Shown here: positions 9,212-18,601 of the stretch, one piece after another
Position numbering within the stretch: position 1 is the stretch's first letter
Layout of the letters: the number at the start of each line of letters is the position of its first letter
Origin: Kriegella aquimaris
GTDB taxonomy: Bacteria > Bacteroidota > Bacteroidia > Flavobacteriales > Flavobacteriaceae
Assembly (NCBI RefSeq): GCF_900103215.1
Contig: NZ_FNGV01000011.1
Span: 62,001 to 126,000 of the forward strand
Direction of reading: 5' to 3'
Length of the DNA stretch: 64,000 nt
Notes under the pieces: model-generated
Databases searched by the model: none
Seen by the model: the letters and a program-made list of their open reading frames with translations, nothing else
Told to the model about the DNA's origin: nothing
Made by a program: the position numbers and the translations under genes

Positions 9212-11311
9212 ATGAAAATTAAAATACAAAGAATAAAAACTATCAGTCTACTTTTAGTAGTCGTTTTGTTTTCGGGATCAAATGGTTTTGCCCTGACTCA
9301 CAATGATATTGAAAAGAATAAAACTCTGGAATCGGCTGTTTTAGAAAATGAGGTGCTTAAGGTATCGGTTGATGTTAAAAGCGGTTGTTTTACCGTTATT
9401 GAAAAAAAATCAGGACAGGTTTGGGGAAGCGACCCATGGGAGAACGCTGCAGGGCTTCTCACAATATCCGATACGAAGGGTAAAAAGCAAACCGTTAATC
9501 TTTCAAAAAGTAAGAAGATAGAGGTCACGCGCCTGAATGAATACACAGTGTCGATAAAATTTATAAATCCGATTATGGGCGACGGATCTGAGGCGAAAGG
9601 AATAATAATTGTTTCCGAAATAAGGTTAGATAAAAATGCCCCGAAACTCGATGTTCAGGTCGTCGAACATAGCGCGGGAAATTATAGTCTTTTCGATCTG
9701 CGTTATCCGTCTAGACAATTCAGCCTAAAGACTGATGAAGATAAAGGGGCTGCTGTTATCCCCCAGAAACAGGGAGTTATTTGTCCATCTTATATTTTTC
9801 CCATGAACGGAGGACGATTTTGTAAATGGGACGATGCCACATATAACAACAAATCGGTGGGGGCCTTGCCGTTGTTCAATAATGGAACGGGAATGTCAAT
9901 GCCCTGGTGGGGAACTTATAATGAGAAATCGGCTGTAGTTGGCGTCGTAGATGAATCGGCAAGACCAGAAATGATGTATAATATTAATAATAATGGTCAA
10001 TACCTTTTCAATTCAAAAGGCGAGATGTCAACTTTTCAACGTATCGTTTTTTTAGACCCTGTCTGGAAATTGGACAGTGAAAAGGGCAAAATGGAAATCA
10101 GCTACCATTTTATTCCCGGTGGTGATTATGTCGACATGGCGAAAATTTATAAAAAGGAAGCTGTCAAGCGAGGTTATTTTGTAACCTTGAATGATAAGGC
10201 GAAACGGAACCCCAATGTAAACAAATTACCGGGAGCCATTTATATGGGTGTTTATGGAGGGTATCCCCATTATGTAAATATGCCGGGCATGGCTTTCACT
10301 TTTGATGAGTTGAAAGAGATGATCCGTGTAACCCATGATGAGTTAAAGGTAGAGAATGCTTTTTTCCATGCGTGGGGTACTTTTTCAAATTTCGTACCGC
10401 ATGACTGGCCAATCAGCACAGAACTCGGTGGTACGGAAAAACTGAAAGCGGCCGTTGATTTGGCCAAGAAATTTGGCTATCTGTATTCTTCGTACCATGC
10501 CTATTCTCCTATGCTGGAAAACGATCCCGATTTTACTACAGATCTAATGCAAAGGGATGAAGAAGGAAAATTAATGAATACAGGAAGTCGATGGGCCCGT
10601 GTAGACCCCAAATTTCAACTGGGTCTCGCTCAAGAGAACCTTGAGAAAGAAATTGCCGCTCTCGGTCTAGAGGCCGACATTACCGACATCACCTTTGCTG
10701 CTTACCGTGAAGATGGGAAAGAAGGGCGGTTGGCCTTGGCCAAATATATTGATTCATTGAATCTCGTGAATGGCACCGAGCACGGTCAACAACAGTGGAT
10801 TCCTTATTTTGATATGTTCGAGGGTATGACCTATCTTGAAGACCACCCACTATCACAAATTTCACACAGGGCGCCTTTGTTCAGTTTGGTATTCCACGAT
10901 GCAATTGCAACGTTTGGTAAAATTCAAGACCCAGACAATGAGATCACAATTAATGGCGATTTCAGAAAGAAAGCCTTGCGTAGTATGCTTTTCGGAAGGG
11001 GAACAACCATATTCTTTGCACCTTACGAGTTTAATGGCATGCGACCGATGATTAAAATGGCCAATGAATTGGTGAGTCCTGTTCATAGGGAAACGTTCTT
11101 TTCAGAACTGAAAAGCCATGAATACCTCAGTGCTGACTTTAAAGTACAGCGAAGCAAATTTTCAAGCGGTACCGAAGTAATAGCAAACTTAGGTCCCGTA
11201 GCACAGAAGATTGAAGGAGGTGTGTCTATCCCCGGTTACGGCTATCGAATCACCATGAAAGATGGTAAAGTCAAGAGCGGTCACTTTGAAGTGGGACTAT
11301 CTGTTGATTGA
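9212..11311 (+). CDS. GH129-family glycoside hydrolase, probable 3,6-anhydro-D-galactosidase
   Basis: A 699-residue exported glycosidase. A signal peptide (cleavage near residue 28, after GFA) is followed by a beta-sandwich and then a TIM barrel with segments such as VYGGYPHYVNMPGM, FHAWGTFSNFVPHDWP and LEADITDITFAAYRE, which resemble GH129 and related alpha-N-acetylgalactosaminidase-like proteins. In carrageenan loci of marine bacteria, members of GH129 release 3,6-anhydro-D-galactose from the non-reducing end of oligosaccharides. Its product would feed the dau enzymes encoded directly upstream. The family call is from overall resemblance and context. The gene ends 263 bases before the next signal-peptide start, so the following gene may have its own promoter. 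Confidence 0.8.
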   Translation: MKIKIQRIKTISLLLVVVLFSGSNGFALTHNDIEKNKTLESAVLENEVLKVSVDVKSGCFTVIEKKSGQVWGSDPWENAAGLLTISDTKGKKQTVNLSKSKKIEVTRLNEYTVSIKFINPIMGDGSEAKGIIIVSEIRLDKNAPKLDVQVVEHSAGNYSLFDLRYPSRQFSLKTDEDKGAAVIPQKQGVICPSYIFPMNGGRFCKWDDATYNNKSVGALPLFNNGTGMSMPWWGTYNEKSAVVGVVDESARPEMMYNINNNGQYLFNSKGEMSTFQRIVFLDPVWKLDSEKGKMEISYHFIPGGDYVDMAKIYKKEAVKRGYFVTLNDKAKRNPNVNKLPGAIYMGVYGGYPHYVNMPGMAFTFDELKEMIRVTHDELKVENAFFHAWGTFSNFVPHDWPISTELGGTEKLKAAVDLAKKFGYLYSSYHAYSPMLENDPDFTTDLMQRDEEGKLMNTGSRWARVDPKFQLGLAQENLEKEIAALGLEADITDITFAAYREDGKEGRLALAKYIDSLNLVNGTEHGQQQWIPYFDMFEGMTYLEDHPLSQISHRAPLFSLVFHDAIATFGKIQDPDNEITINGDFRKKALRSMLFGRGTTIFFAPYEFNGMRPMIKMANELVSPVHRETFFSELKSHEYLSADFKVQRSKFSSGTEVIANLGPVAQKIEGGVSIPGYGYRITMKDGKVKSGHFEVGLSVD

Positions 11312-11574
11312 GAAAACCAAATCTTTGTGTAGAATGATAGTGCCTAAGTTGATCTTACAAATAAACATCTTGTTGAAAATAGTTTTTCTAAAATGCATAA
11401 AGGATAAAATAGTGTAATCAGTAGGTAAAATCAACTAACTTGATAAACGCAGTTTTGATTTTATTTGTTCGACCAAATTTTAATTTAATGCACAGTATCA
11501 TGATTTTCAAAGTGATGGTCCTCATTGAATTAAAAAAGAGGTTTACGATAATACATCTTAGAAAGCAGAGGGAA

Positions 11575-13659
11575 ATGAAAAAGTTAGCAGTTGTTTTTAG
11601 CAGCTTCATAGTAGTTGTGGGTTGCACCGATAAATCGAAAAGTACAGTTGAAGAAGTCAAAATAGAGAACAAGAATACCGAAATAGTTATGATCAAAGAC
11701 AACGCTCGGGGCATTATCAACAATACCAACAGCCCACATGTGAAACTGAAAAGTATCGATATAGGAGATTGCCAATGGACGGAAGGCTTTTGGGCCGACA
11801 AATGGAGAACTGCCGAGAAAGTAATGCTTCCTTATATGGGTACATTGTTGAAAGGTGATACGGGCCATGGGTACAACAACTTCAAAATTGCCGCCGGATT
11901 GAAAGAAGGCGAACATAAAGGCTTTTGGTGGCACGATGGTGATTTCTATAAATGGATGGAGGCTAGTATGTACATCTATGCCGTTAATAAAGACGAGAAA
12001 ATAGTTGAGGAAATGGATGAAATTATTGAGGTCATCGGCAAAGCTCAACAAGCAGATGGTTATCTCTCTACGCCGATTATCATCCGCGATGATATCGAAC
12101 CGTTTTCCAATAGAAAATATCATGAATTGTACAATAGTGGTCACTTGATGACCAGTGCATGTATTCATCACCGTGTGACCGGTAAAAACAATTTCCTTGA
12201 AATCGCCATCAAGCATGCCGATTATCTGTACAAGTTGTTTTCGCCCAAACCAGATCATTTGAAACGATTCGGGTTTAACCAGACGCAGATTATGGGCTTG
12301 GTAGAATTGTATCGCACCACTCAAGACAAGAAATATTTAGAATTAGCAGAGCAGTTTATTAACATGCGCGGCACCTATAAAATTGAAGACGATGATACTA
12401 CTGTTGGATACCCTATTGGTGATATGGTGCAAGAGCGGGTTCCTTTTCGTGAAGAAACCGAGGCTGTGGGTCATGCCGTGCTGGCCTTATATTACTATGC
12501 TGGGGCTGCCGATGTCTATGCCGAAACCGGTGAAAAAGCATTGATCGAATCGCTTGATCGACTCTGGGAAAATGTAACGGATAAAAAAATGTATGTCACT
12601 GGTGCCGTTGGCCAAACCCATTATGGCAGATCGTCTCGTTTAGATAAAATAGAGGAAGGGTTTATCGATGAATATATGATGCCTAATATGACGGCCTATA
12701 ATGAGACCTGCGCAAACATCTGTAATTCCATGTTCAATTACCGAATGTTGACCCTTAGCGGTGATTCGAATCATGGTGATATAATGGAATTGGTGCTTCA
12801 TAATAGTGGGCTTTCGGGTATTAGTATTGAAGGTAAAGATTATTACTACTCAAATCCCTTACGTAAGATAGACGGGGCCCTGGACTACGACAATATGAAT
12901 GTGGAATTTGCGGAACGTCAGCCTTATTTAGAATGTTTTTGTTGCCCCCCCAACTTGGTGCGCACCATTGCAAAATCGCCGGGTTGGGCGTATAGCAAAT
13001 CGCAAAATGGTATCGCTGTAAATTTATATGGAGGTAATAAATTGGAGACCACTTTGCTAGATGGCACTAGAATTAAGCTTACTCAGCAAAGTAATTATCC
13101 TTGGGACGGCGCGGTCAAAATAACCATTGATGAAAGCAAATCGGACCCTTTTGAGATGCTTTTAAGAATTCCGGCTTGGGCGAAAGGAAGTAAGCTGAGC
13201 GTGAATGGTAAGGCCATTGAGGCTGTAACTCCCGGAAGCTTTGCGAAAATAGAACGTAACTGGGTTGCAGGAGATGTAATTTCTTTGGATATGCCTATGG
13301 AAGTAAAATTCATAGAAGGGCATCCGAGAATCGAGGAGATCAGAAACCAGGTAGCGATAAAGAGAGGACCGGTAGTATACTGTATGGAATCTGCAGATCT
13401 TCCCAAAGGAACTAAAATCACCGATGTTTATGTATCCGGAAGCAATGATCTAAAACCAGAATATCACCAAGATGTTTTGGGTGGTGTTACCACTATCAAG
13501 ACCGATATAATGATTCGAAAAGATATGTTAGATGGTATGTACAACGAAGTGAGCAAACCCAAAATGGTTTCTTACACCACATCGCTTGTACCTTATTTTA
13601 CATGGAGTAACCGTGGACAGGGGGAAATGTCAGTTTTCTTGCCCGTAATTTGGAACTAA
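11575..13659 (+). CDS. GH127-family glycoside hydrolase lipoprotein, probable 3,6-anhydro-D-galactosidase
   Basis: I chose the ATG at 11575 because it gives a lipoprotein signal (MKKLAVVFSSFIVVVGC); an in-frame opening back to 11440 adds a stretch without signal character. The 694-residue product is an (alpha/alpha)6-barrel protein with C-terminal beta-sandwiches. The zinc-cysteine site known from GH127 beta-L-arabinofuranosidase is intact: E377-T-C379 and C454-F-C456-C457, where one of the last pair acts as nucleophile. GH127 members in carrageenan loci are known to remove 3,6-anhydro-D-galactose, which fits the dau genes here. With the GH129 gene upstream it gives two exo-enzymes for the same unit, perhaps separating sulfated contexts. 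Confidence 0.87.
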   Translation: MKKLAVVFSSFIVVVGCTDKSKSTVEEVKIENKNTEIVMIKDNARGIINNTNSPHVKLKSIDIGDCQWTEGFWADKWRTAEKVMLPYMGTLLKGDTGHGYNNFKIAAGLKEGEHKGFWWHDGDFYKWMEASMYIYAVNKDEKIVEEMDEIIEVIGKAQQADGYLSTPIIIRDDIEPFSNRKYHELYNSGHLMTSACIHHRVTGKNNFLEIAIKHADYLYKLFSPKPDHLKRFGFNQTQIMGLVELYRTTQDKKYLELAEQFINMRGTYKIEDDDTTVGYPIGDMVQERVPFREETEAVGHAVLALYYYAGAADVYAETGEKALIESLDRLWENVTDKKMYVTGAVGQTHYGRSSRLDKIEEGFIDEYMMPNMTAYNETCANICNSMFNYRMLTLSGDSNHGDIMELVLHNSGLSGISIEGKDYYYSNPLRKIDGALDYDNMNVEFAERQPYLECFCCPPNLVRTIAKSPGWAYSKSQNGIAVNLYGGNKLETTLLDGTRIKLTQQSNYPWDGAVKITIDESKSDPFEMLLRIPAWAKGSKLSVNGKAIEAVTPGSFAKIERNWVAGDVISLDMPMEVKFIEGHPRIEEIRNQVAIKRGPVVYCMESADLPKGTKITDVYVSGSNDLKPEYHQDVLGGVTTIKTDIMIRKDMLDGMYNEVSKPKMVSYTTSLVPYFTWSNRGQGEMSVFLPVIWN

Positions 13660-13697
13660 ACGATATTTAACCAAAACCTACCTAAAAGCAATGTACC

Positions 13698-15263
13698 ATG
13701 AGTTCATATAAAAAAAATGCATTTTCATATGCAACTATCGTTGCTATGGGCGGTTTCGTCTTTGGAATTGATGCCGCTTTGATTTCTGGTACGGTAAATT
13801 TTATTTCCGAAGAGTTTTCACTGACCGACTTAGAATTGGGAACAGTCGTGGGAGCTCCGGCCTATGGAGTGTTGTTGGCTCTACTTTTTGTCGGTTACGC
13901 CTGTAATGCCTACGGTCGTAAAAAGGCTTTACAAATATCAGCGGCACTTTATGTTATATCTGCTTTGGGCTCTGCCTTCGCAACTTCCTATTGGACATTG
14001 GTTGCGGCCCGTTTTTTAGGAGGATTGGCATTTAGTTCCATCTCGATGGCTTCAATGTATATTGGCGAAATTGCGCCTCCTAAGTGGCGAGGGAAATTAG
14101 TCTCAATGATTCAAATCAATATTGTTGTCGGTTTATCGGCGGCCTATTTTCTCAACTATCTTATTTTGAACCTGGCCGGTTCACAAGCTGCATGGGTAGT
14201 GGCCTTGGGAATCGATGAAAATACTTGGAGGTGGATGCTTGGTTCTGAAGTGCTATTTGCGATAATATGGTTCATATTCCTATTTTTTATTCCGAGAAGT
14301 CCGGCATGGTTGGTCTTTAAAGGAAGAATAGAGGAGGCAAAAAATGCCCTACGAAAAGTGATTCCAGAAGCCGAGGTACCTGAGCAAATTGTAGAAATGC
14401 AGCGAAGTTTGGAAAAATCAGATTCAGACCGTTCTACAATTGCACAATTGAAGAAAATTTTCAGTAAACCCATGCGAGTAACTATGATAATAGCTATGAC
14501 CATAGCTATTGCCCAACAGGCTACAGGAATTAACGCCATATTGTTTTATGCGCCAACAGTTTTTGAACAATTAGGTATGGGAACCGATGCCGCTTTTGCA
14601 CAAGCCATATGGATAGGGGTCGTAAGTGTTGTTTTTACCATTCTGGGCCTGCTCTTGGTAGATAAGATTGGTCGTAGACCTATGATTATTGGTGGAATGC
14701 TGTGGATAATTATAAGTTTGGGTATCTGTTTTTACGGATTTAAGACCGCCAGTTATACGATTACAAAAGATGCTATTCACGAGATGACCGAGATAGATGA
14801 TTCCGGGCGGCTAAGTGGGCTAGTCGGAATAGAATATGGGTCGGATATTGAATTTAAAAAAGCTCTTATCGAAACTTTGGGTGAAGATGATGCCAGAACC
14901 TATTCTAGCCTATTACTACAAAAGGCAGTAGATATTAACGCAATGTTGATTCTTATTGGAATATTGAGTTTTATAGCAGCATTTCAATTTTCGGTAGGCC
15001 CGGTAATGTGGGTGCTCTTTTCTGAGATATTTACTATTTCGATTCGGGGTATTGCTATTCCCTTTTTTACGCTGGTAACAAGTGTAACCAGTTCGTTGGT
15101 ACAGACATTCTTTCCTTGGCAATTGGCAACCATGGGTATCAGTGCCACCTTGATGTTTTATGCAGTCGCAGTGGCTATCGGTTTGGTGATACTCTTCATC
15201 TATTTGAAAGAAACTAAAAACATGACCATTGAAGAGGTGCAATTGGCGTTGGCGTCGAAATAA
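13698..15263 (+). CDS. MFS sugar porter (sugar:H+ symporter)
   Basis: A 521-residue major facilitator protein of the sugar porter subfamily. It has twelve predicted helices and the classic signatures: NAYGRKKAL after helix 2, RFLGGLAFS in helix 4, PRSPAWLVFKGR before the central loop, QQATGINAILFYAP in helix 7, DKIGRRPM after helix 8 and LKETKN at the C-terminus. An unusual insertion of about 60 hydrophilic residues (roughly 355-415) sits between helices 9 and 10, facing the periplasm. It follows GH127 by 38 bases and most likely imports the released anhydrogalactose or galactose. Confidence 0.9.
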   Translation: MSSYKKNAFSYATIVAMGGFVFGIDAALISGTVNFISEEFSLTDLELGTVVGAPAYGVLLALLFVGYACNAYGRKKALQISAALYVISALGSAFATSYWTLVAARFLGGLAFSSISMASMYIGEIAPPKWRGKLVSMIQINIVVGLSAAYFLNYLILNLAGSQAAWVVALGIDENTWRWMLGSEVLFAIIWFIFLFFIPRSPAWLVFKGRIEEAKNALRKVIPEAEVPEQIVEMQRSLEKSDSDRSTIAQLKKIFSKPMRVTMIIAMTIAIAQQATGINAILFYAPTVFEQLGMGTDAAFAQAIWIGVVSVVFTILGLLLVDKIGRRPMIIGGMLWIIISLGICFYGFKTASYTITKDAIHEMTEIDDSGRLSGLVGIEYGSDIEFKKALIETLGEDDARTYSSLLLQKAVDINAMLILIGILSFIAAFQFSVGPVMWVLFSEIFTISIRGIAIPFFTLVTSVTSSLVQTFFPWQLATMGISATLMFYAVAVAIGLVILFIYLKETKNMTIEEVQLALASK

Positions 15264-15302
15264 AAATGAGGTAGCCCTACTCTTTAAATACTTGAAATAA
15301 CT

Positions 15303-16949
15303 ATGAAAAATCTTGTTCTCGTTTTCTCTACTTTGTTTTTTCTCTTATCCTGTCAAGAGAAAAAGGAAGAAATGATGGTTGCGAAAAGGCCGAACATCCT
15401 TTTTCTTGCCATTGACGATCTTCGTGCTGAATTGGGTGTCTACGGTTCTGATATTGCCATTACGCCAAATATGGATGCGCTTGCGAGTGATGGTCTGCTG
15501 TTTAATAATGCCTATTGCCAACAAGCCATTTGCAGTCCATCACGAGCTAGTTTAATGACGGGGGCAAGACCAGAGTCTATTCAGGTAATTGAGAATTACA
15601 CTTATTTTCGAGAACAAAATCCAGACATTGTAACATTGCCTCAACATTTTTGGGCAAATGGCTACGAAACGGTGTACACTGGTAAAATATACCATAACCG
15701 TAAGTTTGGTGATGGTGAACTTTCCTGGAGCAGAAATCCGGTCGAGACCGATAATCCAAAAGTTCAATTTGGATTTAAGCTTCCAGAAAACCAGAGAATG
15801 CAAGAGGAGAATGCTGCCGCCATGGTGGCAAAGTATGGAGAAAATGCATTGAGAAATGGGTTGGGAAAAGGACCCGCCTATGAGTTTGCCGATTTTCCGG
15901 ATAATGAATACGAAGACGGACATAATACCGATTTGGCGATTGCTACCATGAAAGATATGCTGGAAAAAAATCCGGAGAAACCATTCTTTCTAGGGCTAGG
16001 AATGAAAAAACCGCACTTAGATTGGATAGCTCCCAAAAAGTATTGGGACTTGTACGATGAAGAGAAAATACAGCTGGCGACACAGGAAGAAGCACCGAAA
16101 GATGGTGCTACGATGGGCCTGCATGCTTCCTTTGAATTACGGGCAAGGGCAAACATTCCAAAAAAAGGAGCAATCGATAAAGAACTCGCACGCAATTTGA
16201 AACATGCTTATCTCGCATGTGTAAGTTATGTAGATGCCCAAATTGGGCGTATGCTTTCAGCTCTAGACGAAGCCGGAGTTCGCGATAATACCATTATTAT
16301 ACTTTGGAGCGATCACGGTTGGCATCTCGGCGATATGGGAATTTGGGGGAAGGCCACCAATTACGAAATTGCGACTCGGGTTCCGCTGATTATTTGGACA
16401 CCCGATATGGCTAAGGAAAATCGCGGAAAAACTACCGATGCCCTGGTAGAGTTGGTTGATATGTATCCGACGCTATGTGATTTGGCGAATATTCCATTGC
16501 CGGTACATCTTGAAGGACAAAGTTTCGCCCCTTTACTTTCTGACCCAGACCAAGGTTGGAAAAAGGCTGTTTTTAGCCAATTTCCAACGCCGGCGTTGCG
16601 CGAATGGGCGGCCAACCCACTGTCTAAAGGTATGCGAGAAACGTCGTTCGGCCCTTTAATTGAAGAAGTGGAAGGGCGTATCAAGACGCAACAAGGAGAC
16701 AAATGGAATCGAGATCTGTTCGAAAACCGTCTAATGGGTTATGCCATGCGAACCGACACCTATCGATTTATCGTATGGAAAGATTATACAAAACCCCAAG
16801 TAGAACCTGTCTTTTTCGAATTGTATGACCATCAAAACGACCCGACGGAGACGGTGAATATTGCAAAGGCGAATCCAGAGATTGTCAAACAACTCTTAGA
16901 ACAATTTAATAAAGGATGGAAGGGCAATCTGGCAACAGTATCAGAATAG
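15303..16949 (+). CDS. S1_7-like sulfatase lipoprotein (iduronate-2-sulfatase-like)
   Basis: A 548-residue sulfatase with a lipoprotein signal (FFLLSC, Cys 17). The metal-site strand is NILFLAIDDL (31-40) and the formylglycine motif is C77-S-P-S-R in YCQQAICSPSRASLMTG, the pattern of iduronate-2-sulfatase-like S1_7 proteins. LWSDHGWHLGDMGIWGK is the usual second metal and substrate loop. S1_7 enzymes are one of three sulfatase subfamilies in characterised carrageenan loci; which sulfate it removes cannot be told here. It lies 39 bases after the MFS gene and 37 before the next sulfatase, so the three are probably co-transcribed. Confidence 0.9.
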   Translation: MKNLVLVFSTLFFLLSCQEKKEEMMVAKRPNILFLAIDDLRAELGVYGSDIAITPNMDALASDGLLFNNAYCQQAICSPSRASLMTGARPESIQVIENYTYFREQNPDIVTLPQHFWANGYETVYTGKIYHNRKFGDGELSWSRNPVETDNPKVQFGFKLPENQRMQEENAAAMVAKYGENALRNGLGKGPAYEFADFPDNEYEDGHNTDLAIATMKDMLEKNPEKPFFLGLGMKKPHLDWIAPKKYWDLYDEEKIQLATQEEAPKDGATMGLHASFELRARANIPKKGAIDKELARNLKHAYLACVSYVDAQIGRMLSALDEAGVRDNTIIILWSDHGWHLGDMGIWGKATNYEIATRVPLIIWTPDMAKENRGKTTDALVELVDMYPTLCDLANIPLPVHLEGQSFAPLLSDPDQGWKKAVFSQFPTPALREWAANPLSKGMRETSFGPLIEEVEGRIKTQQGDKWNRDLFENRLMGYAMRTDTYRFIVWKDYTKPQVEPVFFELYDHQNDPTETVNIAKANPEIVKQLLEQFNKGWKGNLATVSE

Positions 16950-16986
16950 ATAGTATCCATTTTAATTCCATTTTAAAACATGAATT

Positions 16987-18468
16987 ATGAAAAATCCATT
17001 CAATAAAATCAAATTGCTTTTTTTTGCGGGTGTACTGTTCATTTTCCAATCGGGCAATGCCCAGCAAGAGCGGCCCAACATTTTATTTGTTTTATGCGAC
17101 GACTTAGGTTATTCCGATGTTGGCTTTAACGGATCTACCGATATTGTTACTCCCGCGATGGATAAATTGGCACAAAACGGAACAATTTTCACATCCGCCT
17201 ACGTAGCCCATCCCTTCTGCGGGCCAAGCCGTTCCGCTTTGCTGACAGGGAGGTATCCACATCTTACGGGCACGGCTTATAATCTATTCCATAATAGTAG
17301 TGAAGATGATAATGATAATATGGGAGTTCCCGTTGAGGAAATCTTTATGTCGAAGTTGTTGCAAGAAGCGGGGTATTATACAAGTGCCATTGGTAAGTGG
17401 CATCTTGGAGCAGCACCTAAATATCATCCAAACAAAAGAGGATTCGATGATTTTTACGGATTTCTCGGAGGAGGACATGACTATTTTCCGGAAAAATATC
17501 AGGAGGAATATGAGCAACAGCTAAAGGCAGGGAATGAAAATATTCGTGATTATTTGCATCCTTTGGAGCATAATGGAAAACCGGTACAAGAAACCGAATA
17601 TTTAACGGACGCTTTTTCTAGAGAGGCGATTCGGAACATCAAAACCGCTTCGAAAAAAAACAGCCCCTTCTTTATTTATTTAGCTTATAATGCGCCTCAT
17701 GTTCCCTTACAGGCAAAAGACGAAGACCTTCAAAAGTTTGCCGAGATCAAAGATAATGATAGAAGAACCTATGCGGCTATGGTCTATGCCGTTGATCGGG
17801 GTATCGGAAAGATTGTAGAAACACTAAAGGAAACCAAACAGTTTGATAATACGCTAATCGTTTTCTTAAGTGATAATGGGGGCAATACCGATCATGGCGC
17901 CAATAATTATCCGCTGAAAGGAACCAAAGGAGATACTTGGGAAGGGGGCTATCGCTCACCGATGTTCTTCCATTGGCCTAAGAAAATTATACAAGGAGAA
18001 CGATTCGATTTTCCTGTATCATCTTTGGATCTATATCCCACTTTCGTTCAAATTGCTAGAGGTACTGTGCCAAAAAGTAAAAAATTGGATGGAAAAAATA
18101 TCTTGGATGATGTATTGACCGGTTCGGAACCTTACAAGAACGAAATGATCTATGCGTTGCGCTATCGCGAAGGATATTGCGATGTTGGTGGGCGCAAAGG
18201 CGATTGGAAAATAACCCGAATGGGGAATGAACCTTGGGGACTCTTTAATATTACGAACGATTTGGGCGAAAAGAAAAATTTAGGCGGCAGGTATCCTGAA
18301 CGTCTTAAACAAATGGTTGCAGAAACCGAGGAATGGACAAAGAGCTTTGTTCGCCCCTTATGGTACTACTCCGTTAAGGATCAAGAATTATGGAACGACG
18401 GCCGCATGCCGCAGTACGACGAAACTTTTGAAATCGACAAATTAGTTCGCAGTCCGTACGAGAAATAG
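16987..18468 (+). CDS. S1_19-like sulfatase, exported
   Basis: A 493-residue sulfatase with a cleavable signal (about residue 25, after GNA). The first metal strand is NILFVLCDDLGYSDVGFNGS (31-50) and the maturation site is C78-G-P-S-R within HPFCGPSRSALLTGRYP, the form common in S1_19. FLSDNGGNTDHGANNYPLKGTKGDTWEGG matches the conserved C-terminal loop. Enzymes of S1_19 include carrageenan galactose-4-sulfatases in marine bacteria; this specificity is a family-level inference. The gene is the last rightward member before the terminator at 18542. Confidence 0.9.
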   Translation: MKNPFNKIKLLFFAGVLFIFQSGNAQQERPNILFVLCDDLGYSDVGFNGSTDIVTPAMDKLAQNGTIFTSAYVAHPFCGPSRSALLTGRYPHLTGTAYNLFHNSSEDDNDNMGVPVEEIFMSKLLQEAGYYTSAIGKWHLGAAPKYHPNKRGFDDFYGFLGGGHDYFPEKYQEEYEQQLKAGNENIRDYLHPLEHNGKPVQETEYLTDAFSREAIRNIKTASKKNSPFFIYLAYNAPHVPLQAKDEDLQKFAEIKDNDRRTYAAMVYAVDRGIGKIVETLKETKQFDNTLIVFLSDNGGNTDHGANNYPLKGTKGDTWEGGYRSPMFFHWPKKIIQGERFDFPVSSLDLYPTFVQIARGTVPKSKKLDGKNILDDVLTGSEPYKNEMIYALRYREGYCDVGGRKGDWKITRMGNEPWGLFNITNDLGEKKNLGGRYPERLKQMVAETEEWTKSFVRPLWYYSVKDQELWNDGRMPQYDETFEIDKLVRSPYEK

Positions 18469-18541
18469 TTTCTGATGTCCCTTTACGGTAAAAGCTTGTC
18501 TGGGAAATGAATGAAAAAAATCGAATTTTTGTTAATTGAGT

Positions 18542-18584
18542 GTAGTAGGGTCTTTTATTTAATATGAGGCCCTATTACTTTTTT
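18542..18584 (+). terminator. Rho-independent terminator after the first PUL operon
   Basis: An 11-base stem (18542-18552 with 18568-18578, two G-U pairs) and an AT-rich loop of 15 bases are followed by six T residues. It lies between the convergent sulfatase and lacI genes and would end rightward transcription. The reverse strand has no long T run, so lacI may use it only weakly. Confidence 0.8.
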
Positions 18585-18601
18585 GAAAGCTGGGGTGTTT
18601 T

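Noticed and set aside
11440-11574. In-frame extension of the GH127 gene upstream of the lipoprotein signal
   Set aside because: The added 45 residues have no signal character and would bury the lipoprotein signal that begins at 11575.
11584-12324. Long open frame (246 codons) on the minus strand inside GH127
   Set aside because: It is fully antisense to a gene with intact active-site residues and shows no family features; treated as a shadow frame.
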